64,000 nucleotides of DNA, taken from contig JAAOMT010000261.1 in NCBI GenBank assembly GCA_016748015.1, positions 157,592 through 221,591 on the forward strand, in the 5' to 3' direction. The DNA comes from Geosiphon pyriformis. Taxonomy: Eukaryota > Glomeromycota > Glomeromycetes > Archaeosporales > Geosiphonaceae. The notes below the pieces were generated by a model. It was not told the origin of the DNA, searched no databases, and saw only the letters and a list, made by a program, of their open reading frames with translations. The position numbers and the translations under genes were made by a program. Below are positions 1-11,952 of this stretch, piece by piece. Each line of letters begins with the position of its first letter. Within the stretch, counting starts at the first letter, position 1.

Positions 1-1189
1 ATTAAAAAAACAAAAAAACTTTTTTTTATAGGAAATGTGCTTTTTGAGGATTTTTGGAGATAAGAGAAAAAGAAGTTTATTTACTTTAAAAAAACTTTAA
101 ATAAAAAACTTTTATTTAAAACCAAAAATAATGTTTTAATAATAGTTTTTATTTGTTTTAATTTTATATTATTTATAATAAATACTTTAAAAAAATATTA
201 TTTAACTGGTTTTTATTTTAAAAAAAAGTTTTTAAGTATTAAAATTAAAAAGTTTTTTTAAATGCATTTTAATAAATTTAAAATTAATAATTAAAATACA
301 AATATAATAAAGTTTCTATATAAAAGATTTTTTTGTTGTAAAAACAATTAAACAAAATTTTTTAAAGATATTTTTTTAAATATTAATAATAAAAAACTAC
401 TTTTAATAAATTTTAACATATTTTTTTTTGGTTAATAGTTTTTTTTTAATTTAAGTTTTTTTTAATATTATTTTTACTCATTTTAAAAGCCCAAAAAATT
501 TTAATAACAGATTAACTAACAAATTGTTTTTTTTTGTTTTATTATAATTACTTTACAAATAATTAAAAAAGTTAAAAACTTTAAAAAACAATAATTATTC
601 TTTTTTATTGTTATTATATTAAATTTTTTGTAATTTCAAATAAAATCTTAGATAAATTTTTGTCATAACAACTAATTTTTTTTAATATAAACAACAATAT
701 TTATAACATGTTTTTCAAAATAAACCAAAATTAATTATTAATTATATTATTAAAAATAATATTTTTTAACAGATTTTTATTAATTTTAAAAACAAACAAA
801 ACATATTTTTGTATATATTTTCAACCAATTAATTTATCAAATTATTTAATTTTAAAAATTAAATTGATCAAATAAAAATTAAATTAATATTTTTTTTTGT
901 TTTTTAATAATATTATTTTTAATAGTATTTAAAAAAAAATTATTAGTTATTAAAGCTTTGTTAAATAAATAGTCTTTATTTTGATGTTTAATATATTTTT
1001 TTAAGATTAAATTGGCTTTTATTAAAATTATATTTTAGTTTTTGTGTAATTTTTTTTAAGTAAAATTTAATATTAATCTCTAATTCTTTTGAATAATTTT
1101 AAGTCTTGAATTTTGTAATTGAGTTAAGAATAGAAGTTGAAATTAATATTGTAATACTAATTTTTAAGCTAATAATTAATAGACAAAAA
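1..1189. other. AT-rich region without recognisable genes
   Basis: This stretch is almost entirely A and T, with long A and T runs. I found no open frame with family motifs, no LTR end and no LINE tail box in it. The 69-codon frame at 1106-1315 is low-complexity and runs across the composition change at about 1190, where the LINE leader seems to begin. It may be intergenic DNA or transposon remains too decayed to recognise. Confidence 0.7.
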
Positions 1190-1328
1190 AAAAAACTTCT
1201 TTCTCTTTTACCTCCTAAAATCTTCAAAAAAGTGTATTTCAAAAGAAGTTTTTTTTTTCTGCTATTTCATACTGTCTTCCATTACTTTACAAGAAACAAA
1301 TCCTTTTGTTGTTGACTTGGCTGCTCCC

Positions 1329-3169
1329 ATGAGTAGTACTGGTGCTAAAAAAAGGTCGTTTAGAGTTCCAACTTCTGGTTCAGTTAGTAGTAGTTCAAGT
1401 CATAAGGTCAAGAAACCTCCTGGTGGTGCTAAGCTTTCAAGTAAAGATGTGGCTCTTGAAGGTAATGGATCTGGTCAAGTAGTTGAGCAGTTTAATAGCA
1501 TAGATACTGATGGGGAGGCTTCCAAAGGTGAAAAAGTATCCAATTCCAAGATGAATACACCCCAAGCCAAGCGTTTCAATAATGGTGTGATTGTTGGCTC
1601 CCCCTTCAGCTTTATTAATTTTGACATAGAGGAGGAAGAGGAGGTTCTCTTCCCTCCCCATAAGTTTTTCTCTTTGGAAAAGGTGTGGATGGACCCCAAA
1701 ATTGTTAAAACCCAGATGGAGGTAGCTGTGAAGAAATCTTTCATTTTGGACATTAATCTTTCGGCTGTAAAAGAGAAATTGGCGATGACTAAAACTCAGG
1801 TTATAAGGAAATTGTTTTCACAAATCAATGGTTTTGGGGGGGCCACTACCCCCTCAAAATTTGAAGGGATCATCAGATCAATGTTTACTTCATCTAAGAG
1901 CATGGAAAAAGATGCATTATTGGCCAGGGAAAATGGGATCATCATAAACACCAATCTCAGAAACAAGGAGTTCATTCAGATCGGGCTGTGGTAATAAAGA
2001 AAATTCCCATGGACATGCCAAAAGAAATGATCGTCACCACAGTATCCGAGTATGGTCAGATTGTGTCTATCAAAGTTCAGTTAATTGGGCTGTGGCAGAA
2101 GGCTGTGGTGGAGTTTGCCAAATCAAGTCAGGCAAATCAGTTGGCAGCTAAATGGTCTTTCTTAATTGGGAAAGATTCAGTGCACATGGCCAAAGCTGTA
2201 AAGAATCGTGAAACATGGGCATCTAGAGATCAGTATAGAGCGCTTTTGTTTACTTTGCCGGTGGGAACAACGGCTTATGATCTTGGCAATCTTTTGGCAA
2301 GGGCTAGTGAGAAAACTTGTGTTATAAACTGATCTTTGGACACTGGCAATAGAGTTTGTTGTGCTGTGGTTTGTTTTGAGAATGACAAGGATTTGGAGTC
2401 TGTGTTTTGTACTGAGTCTGTTTTTGGTGGGGTGAAACTTTCTTGGATTAGATTGGACCTGGTTTGGTGTGAACGGTGTGGAAAACTTGGTCATTCTGTT
2501 TTAAAGTGTGATGCTGAGATCTTACATTCTCCTAAACTTTCCAAGTCATTTAAAAAGGTTGTCTCTGATGAGAACCGCCTTTAATTGGCCAAGCTATATG
2601 CAAAAAAGTGTGTGCCTATTTCCAGACCGGCTGCATTTGGTGGCAAATCGTGGGCCCAGGTTGTCTTTTTAGCATCTTCATCTAATGGTCTTTACTTTGG
2701 GTCTGGTCCTGGTTTTGGCTTTTCTCTTGGCATTACAGGTTTGGTTGGTCACTCATTTCTCACAGGTCCTGTTGGTTCAATTTTGGAAACTCGTCTTGCT
2801 TCTTTGGAGCACTCTTTGGAACTTTTCACGAATAAGGTGTCTGATATTATTAACAAACTTAACAGTTTATGCTTGGTGCTTTTGGCTCTTGCCTCCTCTT
2901 CTCAACCCTTGGTTGCCCCTGGTTCGGTTGATATGAAATTTGGTTCGGATATGGTTTTGGATGAACCTGATTCTGTGATTGTTCCTTCTTTTTCGGTTTT
3001 CTCTGGTGCCTCAAGTTTGGGTTTGAATAGTTCAAAAATTCTGACTTCGAAAGTAGGATGCTTGGAGTTGAAGTTGGTGGCTCTCAAAGCTTTGGTCTGT
3101 TCGGTATTGAAGAAGTTAGATCAGATGTATGCTGGCTCAGATTCTGCAGTCTCTTTTGCACCCCAATGA
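1329..3169 (+). pseudogene. LINE ORF1 protein (nucleic-acid binding, CCHC zinc knuckle), broken
   Basis: ORF1 proteins coat LINE RNA and help assemble the RNP. The first ATG in frame is at 1329 (a TTG lies upstream at 1317). The N-terminal part (1329-1994) is Ser/Lys-rich and then acidic. The frame shifts near 1985, and the rest (1988-3169) is one frame with stops at 2330 (TGA) and 2582 (TAA). The segment at 1988-2230 has an RRM-like pattern (VVIKKIPMD, then YGQIVSIKV, then AVVEF). A zinc knuckle of form C-x2-C-x4-H-x4-C (CERCGKLGHSVLKC) lies at about 2470-2511. Two heptad-like segments near 2790-2870 and 3055-3130 could form coiled coils. Both stops fit C-to-T change of a Gln or Arg codon. 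Not functional as read. Confidence 0.82.
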
Positions 3170-3192
3170 ATAATTTAGTGTGAAAAATAGCC

Positions 3193-6100
3193 ATGTGTAA
3201 TGTCAGGGGAATGAACAATTCAGCAAAGCAAGAGGACATTATACATTGGCACAGAGATATGAACAATTTAGTTTCAATTGTTACTGAGACAAAGTTAAAA
3301 GATAAGGTTCGGCCTTGGATTGCTAGCAAATTCAATGATGTTTGGGTCTTCATTTCTGGTTTGAATTCTGGTCATCTTGGTTCTGGTGTGGCGATCATTA
3401 TAAACAATTCTCTGGCCAAACACATGTGCAAAGTTTCTGAGGTCCCTGGTTGTCTTATTTCTGTTAAGTTGCTTTTTAGGAATAAACTCTCGGTTTCTAT
3501 TTTGGGTTTGTATGCTGGCGTGTTGGCTTCTGTGCACTTCTCTCAGGCCGATGACATAAATACTTTGATCACTAATGCTGTGAATGAATCATCTTTTGTG
3601 GTCTTAGGTGGTGACTTCAATGAAGATGGTTTGCGTAGAAGCGCCAGTTTCAGAAAGTGCAGTAGCTTGGGTCTGGTCAACTCTCTTGTTGGTAGTCTGT
3701 TTGTGAAAGTTCCAACATGGAGTAATTCCCGGGGTGTGTCAAAAACAATTGATTATCTTTTTGTGTCTCCCAATTTGGTCAATGCTATTGTGAATCGTGA
3801 TGTTCTGGATGTGTCCGACTTCTTTGATATTGACCATCAAGCTGTTTCTGCATCAATTGGTTTAGATGGTCTCTTGGATACACATTTGTGTTCTGTTCGC
3901 AAGCAGGCCAATAGGGATTGTTGAAAGTACAATTTTAAGGATGCTAGTGTTGCCTTGTGGTTGAGATTCAGGGAGGCCATAACAGTAAATGCTGTCATGT
4001 TTTTTGATGATTTTTTGGCTGCCAGGGAACTGTTGGATTTGGATGTGATGTAAGATGCTGTTCGAAAAACAGTGAGCTTTTCAGCAAGTGAAGTTTTCAG
4101 GAAAAAATGGTTTAAAGATTATAACAGCATTTTCACTAAGCATTCATCCAAGTTCCATAAGTTAGAACTTTTAGTGTCCAAGTTGGTCAAGGCTTCCCGT
4201 TCTGTTGATTGTGATGTGTTTGTGTTACTGCTTGATACTTGGGAATCGCTTGATCCTGCTGGTGCTGCTGTAGTGAGGTTTTTTTTTCTCTTAAAGTCTC
4301 CTTTTGATGACATTCATTCAGCTCTGTCCAAAGCCAGGAAGTCTTATCATGCCTCAAAGTTGTCAAAATCAAAACGTGCTGTAGATTCACAAATTATATC
4401 TGCTATTGATAAGAGGATGGAGAGCTTTGAATCTAACAAGGATCATACTATTAGAAGTGTCTTGGAAAGGCCTTTTTGCAAGGTGGTTTTGGATCATTTG
4501 GTCATTGGTGATGAGCTGTATTTGGAACCTGATTATGTTAGAAAGAAAGTGGATGAGATTATGGAGAGGTGAACTTATAAACGTGGAGTGGTTCTTGATA
4601 TTCCAGGAAATTGGTTTCACCAATATTGGCCTTTGGATTACGTGTTTGATGGTGCTTTTTTAGATGTGATAAGCTGTGTTAGTTTTGATAAAATGTCTGG
4701 CATGGTCTCTGACCTACCTGATGGGAAGGCTGCTGGTCTCTCAGGTATCTCCAATAAACTTTGGGAACACTGTGACAAATCTGTACTTGATATGCTCTTA
4801 GTGCTTATTAATTCTTGTCTTCATGGTGAGTCTGTGCCTGGTGCTTGGAAGGAAGCCTAGGTGTTGATGATTTCCAAACCTTATGAATGGGAGGGTGTGT
4901 TTACAAACACTTGTCCTATTGCTTTGATTAAGATGGCTCAAAAAATTCTTTCCAAGATTCTCTCTGATAGGATCTCTTTGGCATGTAGCAAGTTTGATGT
5001 TCTTCATGGGGACAATTTTTCAGTTCTCAAAGACACTACAACTCAGTTTCCTATTTTTGCGATTGGTTCGGTGATCGAGGATGCTCTTGAAAAAAACCGG
5101 GAGCTTTGGCTGGTTTTACAAGACATGTGGAAAGCATATGACTCAGTCGGTTGGGATCATCTTAAGAAAAGTTTGGTTAGAATAAAAATGTGCTGTAGGT
5201 TTATTAGGTTTTTTGGGAATATTTATAATGGTCGCACCAACTGGGTTATGACTGATTTTGGGTTGACAGATGGTTATTATGTACATAATGGCTTGGACCA
5301 AGGGGAGATGTTTTCGTCTCTTCTTTGGTGTATATTTTATGATCCTCTCTTGTGCAAAGTTAAGAGGCAGGAGAGTATGTGTGGTTACAGGTTAAATTCT
5401 CATTTCATTGCTAAGACGGCCATGTGGAGTCTCGGGCTGATATGTTGTCTTTCTTCGCTGCTGGCACTTTTGTGGATGATACGATCTGGGTGAGTAGCAG
5501 TCAGACTGCCACTCAACACATTCTTGATGTGGCTAGTGAGTTTTTTCGCATCAATAATATTTCAATTAATAATGATAAGACAGTAGCCATTCCAATTAAT
5601 AGCCATGCCAGTGCACCTTCTCTTTTCATCAGTGGATTCCCTATTTCAATAGCTAAATCAGGCGAATCACATCATTATCTGGGTATCTTTGTGTCATTTG
5701 AAGAACTGTCAAAGCCCAGCCTGGCAAAAGCCCATTTGAATGTTCGTTTGTTTACCAACTTGGTTCTAAGAAAGGCCGTATCCAACAAACAATTTCTATA
5801 TTTAATGTCAGCTGTCCTCCACCCCATCATCAGTTATAGGACTCAGTTTAGTTTTGTTTCTATCAGTGTGTGTAATAAATAGGATGCTTTGATTCATAGG
5901 GGCTTAAAATCCAAGTCTGGATTATCTCTTGATTTTTCTAGTGACACGATCCATTACCCTTCATTCTATGAGTTGAAATCTTTCATTCAAATTCAATCAG
6001 AGAGTAAAGTCGCTTCCCTTATTTGTTTTGCAAACTCAGTGGGAATTCTGGGTTGCCTATTTGCCCACAGGTCTCATGACTTACAAGTTTCAAGCTGGCA

Positions 6101-7853
6101 CCCTGTTTATCCTTTGAGTGTTCCTGTTCGTATTCGAGTCAGCCCTTTGAACAATTTTTTAGTGGGTGTTGTTTGTGTTCTCATCGATTGTAATTTATCT
6201 TTGAGTGGTTCTTTTGATAGTCCATTTCGGCTTTGTAGTGGGGTACCCATGTTTACCATTCTTGGTGAGTCTAGATTTGTCAAGTTCTTTCCTTCACTCC
6301 AGCAATATGGCATCGCCTTTGTTAACCAACTTCATGATTGTTATGGTGCCATGTTTGACTGGTACAAATTCAAGCGGTGGAAGAGGTTGGACCCTCGTGG
6401 CCCAACTCCTGAGTGGTTTATGCTTTCTGTCAAGTTCCTGTCTAATACATCTTCCTCTTGTGCCCCTTTTTCTGCTTTGGTTGATGTGGGTCTTCAGAGT
6501 ATTCTCATTTCTCCTGGCTTTGTGTTGGTTCGTAATCAGCTTTCCCAAGTTCTTTCTAGTAGCATTTCTGTTTATACAAATAGGTTTCTAACAAACCTTG
6601 GCACCGAGAATTGTATGGCTGGGGCTGGTGTTTTTTTTAGTGACATTGATCTGGGTTTGGGTGTTGGAGTTTTGGGTCTGCTGTCTTCTACTTTGGTGGA
6701 AATGCAAGCTATTGTGCTGGCACTGAAGTGTGTCCCCTGTTCTAGTTTTGTTTGTCTGTTCTCTGATAGTCAAGCTGCTTTGGACGCCTGCAAATCGGAA
6801 TTGGGACTGGTACATCCAGATTTTTGCAACTGTTGTTGGGTCGAATGCCAGCATATTGTAAACATTATTTGTGACAAAAATTTGATGATTGAATGGCACA
6901 AAGTGAAAGGTCACTCTGGTGTGATTGGAAATGAACGTGCTGATGCTATAGCTGGGGCTTCCTCTCACTCGGGCTGGTTCTTTCCTTCTCAATTGCATGT
7001 GTGCTTCTTATTGGCAGATGGTGGGGCTGTTTCTGGCAATTCTAGGCATTTTGTTCGCAATATTTTTTGCTCTGTTAGTCGTGCGCACTGGAAGATTGGT
7101 TCTGGTTCTAAATTTCTGCCTGCCGGTTTGTTCGCAGACGTTGATTGGTCCTGCTCCTTACTGGTATGACACCTTGATTAACACATGGCTGCTGGCCACA
7201 CTAGCAAGCCTACAGCAGATGCGCACAGTTTTTTCATGAAGGCATTGCATCACCAGCTGCCTGTTGCTGTTTGTAAATACTTGTATAACAGAAGATACCC
7301 CAGCATATTGTGCTTATATTGTGGTGAGGTGGAGATATTGGATCATGTTTTCTCTTGCAAGGTTGATGGCTCTGCACGTCTTCAGATACTGGATACATGT
7401 TCGAAATCTTGGATGGTGCTTTCTGGCCTGTCTCTCTTTTCTTCCTGTGTGCTGCAATTGCTGTCTTCTTGTGCCTCTGATGTCTCTGTATTTATGGCTC
7501 TCTTTAAAGGGTTTGTTTTTAGTGAGTGGCTTCGTGAAACTGTCTCTGTTTTCGAAGCTCACAAGATTGCTCATTTGAATATTATTGAGTTTGTGCATTC
7601 CCTTAGTTTTGCTTTTAGGAATGATATTTGGTTGGTTTGGATTAAGCATCATGCATTTATAGAAAAAAATAATCTCATCCCACTTAACGGTTCAGTTTCT
7701 ATCTCGGTCCCTGGCTCGGCTTCTAGGTTCTCGGCTGGTGTCATTTAGCTACTTGGTGTGGCTGAAGCTCTTGGTGTTTGTTTTGGCTTTCGTAAACAAT
7801 GTTTTTTCTTTTTTGGTGTTGGTGATTCTGTTTCGGTACATATAATTGCATAG
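3193..7853 (+). pseudogene. LINE ORF2: APE endonuclease - reverse transcriptase - RNase H, broken
   Basis: The product would nick target DNA and reverse-transcribe LINE RNA there. Endonuclease (3193-3900) shows NVRGMN, TETKL, GGDFNED, IDYLFVSP and DIDHQAVS. RT (about 4690-5880) shows GKAAGLSGISNKLW, DMWKAYDSV, GLDQGEMFSSLLW and the catalytic FVDD at 5469-5480. RNase H (6568-6960) keeps the Glu (VEMQAI), FSDSQAALDA and GNERADA, but the first catalytic Asp is Asn (YTNRF). A finger CLYC-x8-H-x4-C sits at 7311-7358. In-frame stops lie at 3922, 4051, 4570, 4858, 5880, 7167 and 7746, and a 1-base loss near 5418 shifts the frame. Most stops fall where related proteins have Trp. After the stop at 7746 the same frame runs on to TAG at 7851, the likely original end. 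Confidence 0.9.
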
Positions 7854-7991
7854 TGTTGTTCTGATCGGCCTGAGTGGCTGGTCGCGTGTTGAAAAAAGCA
7901 TGATTCACACTTAGTTTATGTCATTTCTTTGATATATAGCTCTAGGTAGTGTTTAGACCTCACTCATAAAATATAATAAAAAAAAAAAAAA
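7854..7991 (+). other. LINE 3' UTR with conserved tail box and poly(A)
   Basis: The segment ends in CACTCATAAAATATAATA followed by a run of A. The block at about 7867-7977 (gagtggctgg, then TAGTGTTTAGACCTCACTC) recurs in decayed form at 15470-15592 (+) and, reverse-complemented, at 15968-16060. It therefore behaves as the conserved 3' end by which the LINE RT would recognise its template. Confidence 0.75.
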
Positions 7992-8088
7992 TTTAATTAT
8001 TAAAAATAATATTAGATTTTTTTATATAAAATTTGTATTTTAAATATCTTTAAATATTATTACATAAATTAAACTTATTGTTATTAGA

Positions 8089-9044
8089 GGTTTTTGGTCT
8101 CTTTTCTTGAATGTTATTAATGGTTGTTTGTTGTAAATTCACATTTTCTAGAAGTAGTTAAACCTTCAATAACTGAATTATCTTCAAATTATCTTCTATA
8201 ATTTGAACTACTAGACTTATAAGTAGAATGGCCAATTCTGTGCCAGTTTTTTTATGTAGTTACATTGTAGTAAATATCAACTTTTTCTTAGAAATTGCTT
8301 GTCTGAAAGCTTACTAAATTGTGTAGTTATTTTGTTGTAAAAGTCAACTCTTCTATAAGAATCTTGTCTGTAGGCTATCCTAATGATTATAATAGAAAAA
8401 AAAGAAAAAAAGAAAAAAAATGTAAAAAAAATAAAATTCTATTAAGAAAAACATTTTCTATTCAGGCCTGAAGTCACTAACAAATGATTGAAATTGATAG
8501 CTAATTAATTTTAAAATGTTAGTTGTGTTGAGGGAATTTTAAGTGTAATAATTTAAGAATTTGGTTTTCAAATATTTTAATTTTTATTGTAGATGTGTAA
8601 AGATAATTCGTTTTAATTAAGATATCTAAAATAAGATACTATAGTAAGATATGAGAAGATATATTTTCTTGAAAAGAGAAGCTTTTTTTTTATACAACTT
8701 GTTGTAATATTAGTTTTTGAACTTGCACTTTTCTTTTTGCTACAATTTTGGTAAACTAAAGATACATTTCAGCAAACTACAAATTATTTTACTAAACTAT
8801 TGATTATTTCGACCAATTTTCATCAATTTCGGCAAATTTTGATTATGTTACATGATTCAGAGTATTGTGTAATTTGATCATCTTAATTTCTATGGTACAA
8901 ATCGAATTATTAATTAAATAATAATATTTGATAATTAATTAAATAATAAGTGATAATTGACATAATAATAATATATACTAATTAATAATAGGAATTATAA
9001 GAGTAATTTCATGCTAATTAATAGCTAAAATTTTACTGATAACA
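8089..9044 (-). repeat. LTR of G1 (G family, 956 bp)
   Basis: The LTR begins TGTTAT and ends ATAACA, a 6-bp inverted terminal repeat. It is homologous along its length to the LTRs at 51236-52230 and 58099-59067. On the minus strand a TATA-like TATAAAA lies near 8690. A short degenerate repeat around a TTCGGCGAA-like motif lies at about 8765-8845. Confidence 0.88.
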
Positions 9045-9731
9045 TAATTTTCTCTTCCAGACTGAGTTCTGTTAAAGTTCAAGCACTATCTGTAATATTA
9101 AGATAGTAGTTCAAAATAATTGAAGTAATCTGATTTGAAAATTGTTGAAATTTCAGTTCTGTAAGTTTGCCAATGTATTGAATTTTTATTGGTTGTAGTA
9201 TTGAATTTTGTAGGGCATTTTTACAAGTATTAAACAAATTATAAAGTCTAAAAGCTGCTCTAAGTTTGTAGTAAGTGTTTGTTAGTCCAGCTGTTGTTTT
9301 AAACTCATTTTGAATTTGTTTTTATATAGCTTTAAGAGTGAAATTTGCTGTTTCAAATTTCAGTTTTTGTTTATAAAGTGTTTTTCCAATGTAAAAATAT
9401 CTATAAATAAAGATATGTTTATTGTTCTGTTCATTGAGAAATAGTAGAAGTTTTTGTTGGATTGTGGTATTTGGTAAAATATTAATAAAAACAAATAAGA
9501 AATTTTCTTTTAAAGCTTGCTTTAAAAGTTTTGGTAATTGATTTTCAGTGTATTTCTTGTGTTTTTTTTATAGAGATGATAATTCTGGGAATTGTTTATT
9601 ACTAGAGCTGTGGTTTTTTTCTGAATGTAATTAAATTGACTTTCATTAATTGTTATGGATAAATCAGAAAGTGTTTTTAAAGCTAACATTAATTTTTGGG
9701 ATATTTGTTAGATATTTCGGAAAATAATCAT
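9045..9731 (-). pseudogene. Extra ORF in the env position of G1, decayed
   Basis: This lies between the integrase end (9862) and the LTR and matches the corresponding protein of G3. Its best conserved block reads YYKLRAAFRLYNLFNTCKN (complement of about 9235-9300), matching YYKLRTAFRLYDLFNTCKN in G3. The start is placed at the ATG complementary to 9729-9731, equivalent to the start at 59755 in G3. I do not recognise the family. It shows no signal peptide or membrane segment, so it is not a typical envelope protein. Several stops interrupt it. Confidence 0.6.
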
Positions 9732-9861
9732 AATAAAAGTAACTAATTAATAAAAAAATAAAGAAAATTATTTTTGGGTATGAGGTTTTTATTGTAATTA
9801 TTTACTATTTTTGTTTTCTGTTTTTGTGTATTATTAAAAGAATTATTGTAAAAATGTTAAA

Positions 9862-11583
9862 TTAAGTGTTTAAGTTTGGTTGTTGTTCTATTATAATTAT
9901 TGGTTTTAAATTTCGGGGAATATCTTCAGAATTAATTAAAGAAAAATGTATACCAATTTGTGGAATTAATAGTTTAGGATTGTTTTTGGAATAATAGTAT
10001 TTCAATCAATCTTTATGTGCAATTTTTGCTAGTACTTTGTTATCAAGTCTTAACTTGTATGATTTATTGTCTAGAATTTTATGAATATGAAATGGTTCAT
10101 CTCATTTGTGTTCAAATTTTCCACTCTATTGTTTTTCAGTCTTAGTTCTGTGTAAAAAAACTTTATTTTCAACTTTAAATTCGTTGATAACTGGTGGTAA
10201 TTTGTTGTCATGTTTTTTTTTTGTTGAGCTTAAGAGTGTTCAATATAAGTTGTTGCTATTTGTCTTTTTTCTTTCAGTGTACTAAGAAGAGTATAGGCTC
10301 TTTTTTAGAGTGTTTTTTGAAAGTTTTCTTTATTGATTGGTTGTACTGAATATGTTTCTACTGTGAAATTAATTGGTAATGTTGCTGTTCTTCTATAAAT
10401 CAAATTAAATGGTGTGTATTTTGTAGTATGTTGTTTTAATGTTTTATATACTAGTAACATTGATGGAATAAAGATATTTTATTTCTGCTTAAAGTCAATT
10501 AAAACTTTGGTTAAAGATTCACAAAATGTTCTGTTGAAATGTTCTACAAGTCCATTTGTTTGGAGATAATAAGGTGATAATAGAGGTCTTTTGATATTGA
10601 ATTGTTCACAAATTTTTTGTATCAAGTTGTTCACAAAATGTGTTTTTTGATCAAATAAAAGTTCAATTGGGCATCTATGTCTACAAATAATGTTTTCATA
10701 GATAAAATTTGCTGATTTTGCATCTGTTTTTTGGATGGCTCTAGTTTTAGGCCATTTGGTAAAATAATCTACTGCAACTGCAATATAACAATTTTTTTGG
10801 GTTGTGATAGGTAATAGTTCAACTAAATCAATTTCAAATCTGTTAAAAGATTGTCCAACTTTGATTGGATTTAAAGGTTCTGTAAAGTGAGTTTCTTCTT
10901 TTTTTTGACAACTATTACAAAATTCTACATATTGTTGAATATTTTTTTGCATGTAAAACCAAAAATAATGTTTAAGAGTTCTTTGGATTGTTCCATTTCT
11001 TCCCAAGTATGCTGAAGATAGATCTGTGTACATATTGCATAGAATTGTTTCTTTTTCATTCTCTTGTACTAATCTAAGTGGTTGGTTTGGATTTCTATGA
11101 TTTTTATAATAGATTTTGTTGTGGTGTATAAAATATTGTTTTAATTGATATTGTAATCAATGTTTTTTATTTAAAGACCAATTTTCTGGCATAGTAAGAG
11201 TCTCCAAATAGTTTTTAATGTTGTTGTAATTTTTGGAATCTATTTTTGTTTGGTTATTTTTGTTGATAGATTAGTAAGTTGTGGTGGTGTTACTGTTATT
11301 ATTAATTTTGTCTTATTTTTGAAAGGCTATCAACATTGGTATGTAGTTTTCCTGATTTGTAATATACAATATACTTGTAGTCTGCTAAAAAATCATTTCA
11401 TTGAGACTGTTTGGCACTTTGTTTTGTTTTCTTTTTATTGAGTCATTTGAGACCAATATTGTTAGTTATGATGCCAAATTTTTTTTCATTCTTTAAGTAT
11501 TGTTGAAAGTATTTAAGCTCTCAAATGACTGTAGCAGCTTCTAATTCAGTTGAGCCATATTTGAGTTCTGTTGGTTTAAGTAT
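9862..11583 (-). pseudogene. G1 pol, integrase and end of RNase H, decayed
   Basis: The longest open piece (10479-11033, 184 codons) is the integrase core. The catalytic DDE residues are visible as FEIDLV, LLFDQKTHF and NGLVEHFNRT, with the zinc-binding CNSCQ upstream. Both histidines of the HHCC finger are lost: MYTD and AYLGR stand where G3 has MHTD and AHLGR, i.e. His-to-Tyr by C-to-T change. Upstream (11100-11583) is the end of RNase H, cut by E2. The pol frame ends at the TAA complementary to 9862-9864. Integrase would insert the cDNA into the chromosome; this copy cannot. Confidence 0.82.
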
Positions 11584-11952
11584 TGTTACACTTAGAAAAA
11601 GAGAAAAATAATACATAATTGAAAAAGAGAAAAACACATAATTATAAATTAGCCAATTAGAATAAAAAAAGAGAAAAAGAGGATTTTTCAGAAAATCTAG
11701 AATTATTAAGAAATCCAAAATATTTCAGAAAATTGAAGATTTTTCAGAAAATTCTGGATGTTTCAAGAAATTGAGAATTTTGCAGAAAATCTAGCAAAAA
11801 AAAAAACTTCTCATGTAAAGAGAATTATGTATATATAGCAATAACATTAAAAGCAGAAAAGAACAGATCTCTTAGTTTAGATTTTATCTAAGCTATCTTT
11901 CAAATTACAAATATCAATAAATAACTATTTTCTATCTCAATCTACTTTTCAT

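Larger units (their letters stand above)
1190..7991 (+). mobile_element. Non-LTR retrotransposon (APE-type LINE), nearly full length, inactivated
   Basis: The element has a short AT-rich leader, ORF1 (1329-3169), a 23-bp gap, ORF2 (3193-7853), a short 3' UTR and a 14-A tail at 7978-7991. Domain order in ORF2 is APE endonuclease, reverse transcriptase, RNase H and a Cys/His finger. GC content is clearly higher than in the flanks, so this copy is much less decayed than the relics at 14-17 kb. The left boundary is set by the composition change and is uncertain; I could not identify a convincing target-site duplication. It resembles LINEs common in Glomeromycotina genomes (recall, not a search). 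Confidence 0.88.
8089..11583 (-). mobile_element. G1: Ty3/gypsy element, 3' half only (LTR, extra ORF, integrase, part of RNase H)
   Basis: Reading on the minus strand, this is RNase H end, integrase, extra ORF and 3' LTR, colinear with G3 at 58099-61640. The remainder is missing: at 11583 it is cut by the LTR of E2, and no G1 sequence reappears after E2, so the 5' half was lost. Many in-frame stops are present. Confidence 0.85.

Noticed and set aside
1106-1315. 69-codon ORF before the LINE
   Set aside because: Low-complexity sequence spanning AT-rich flank and LINE leader; no family features.
3193-7853. Classical RIP as the cause of decay
   Set aside because: TGG-to-TGA changes involve C in a CpC context as well as CpA, and CpG decay is also seen. 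I cannot show the CpA preference typical of RIP without counting, so I report only transition bias.
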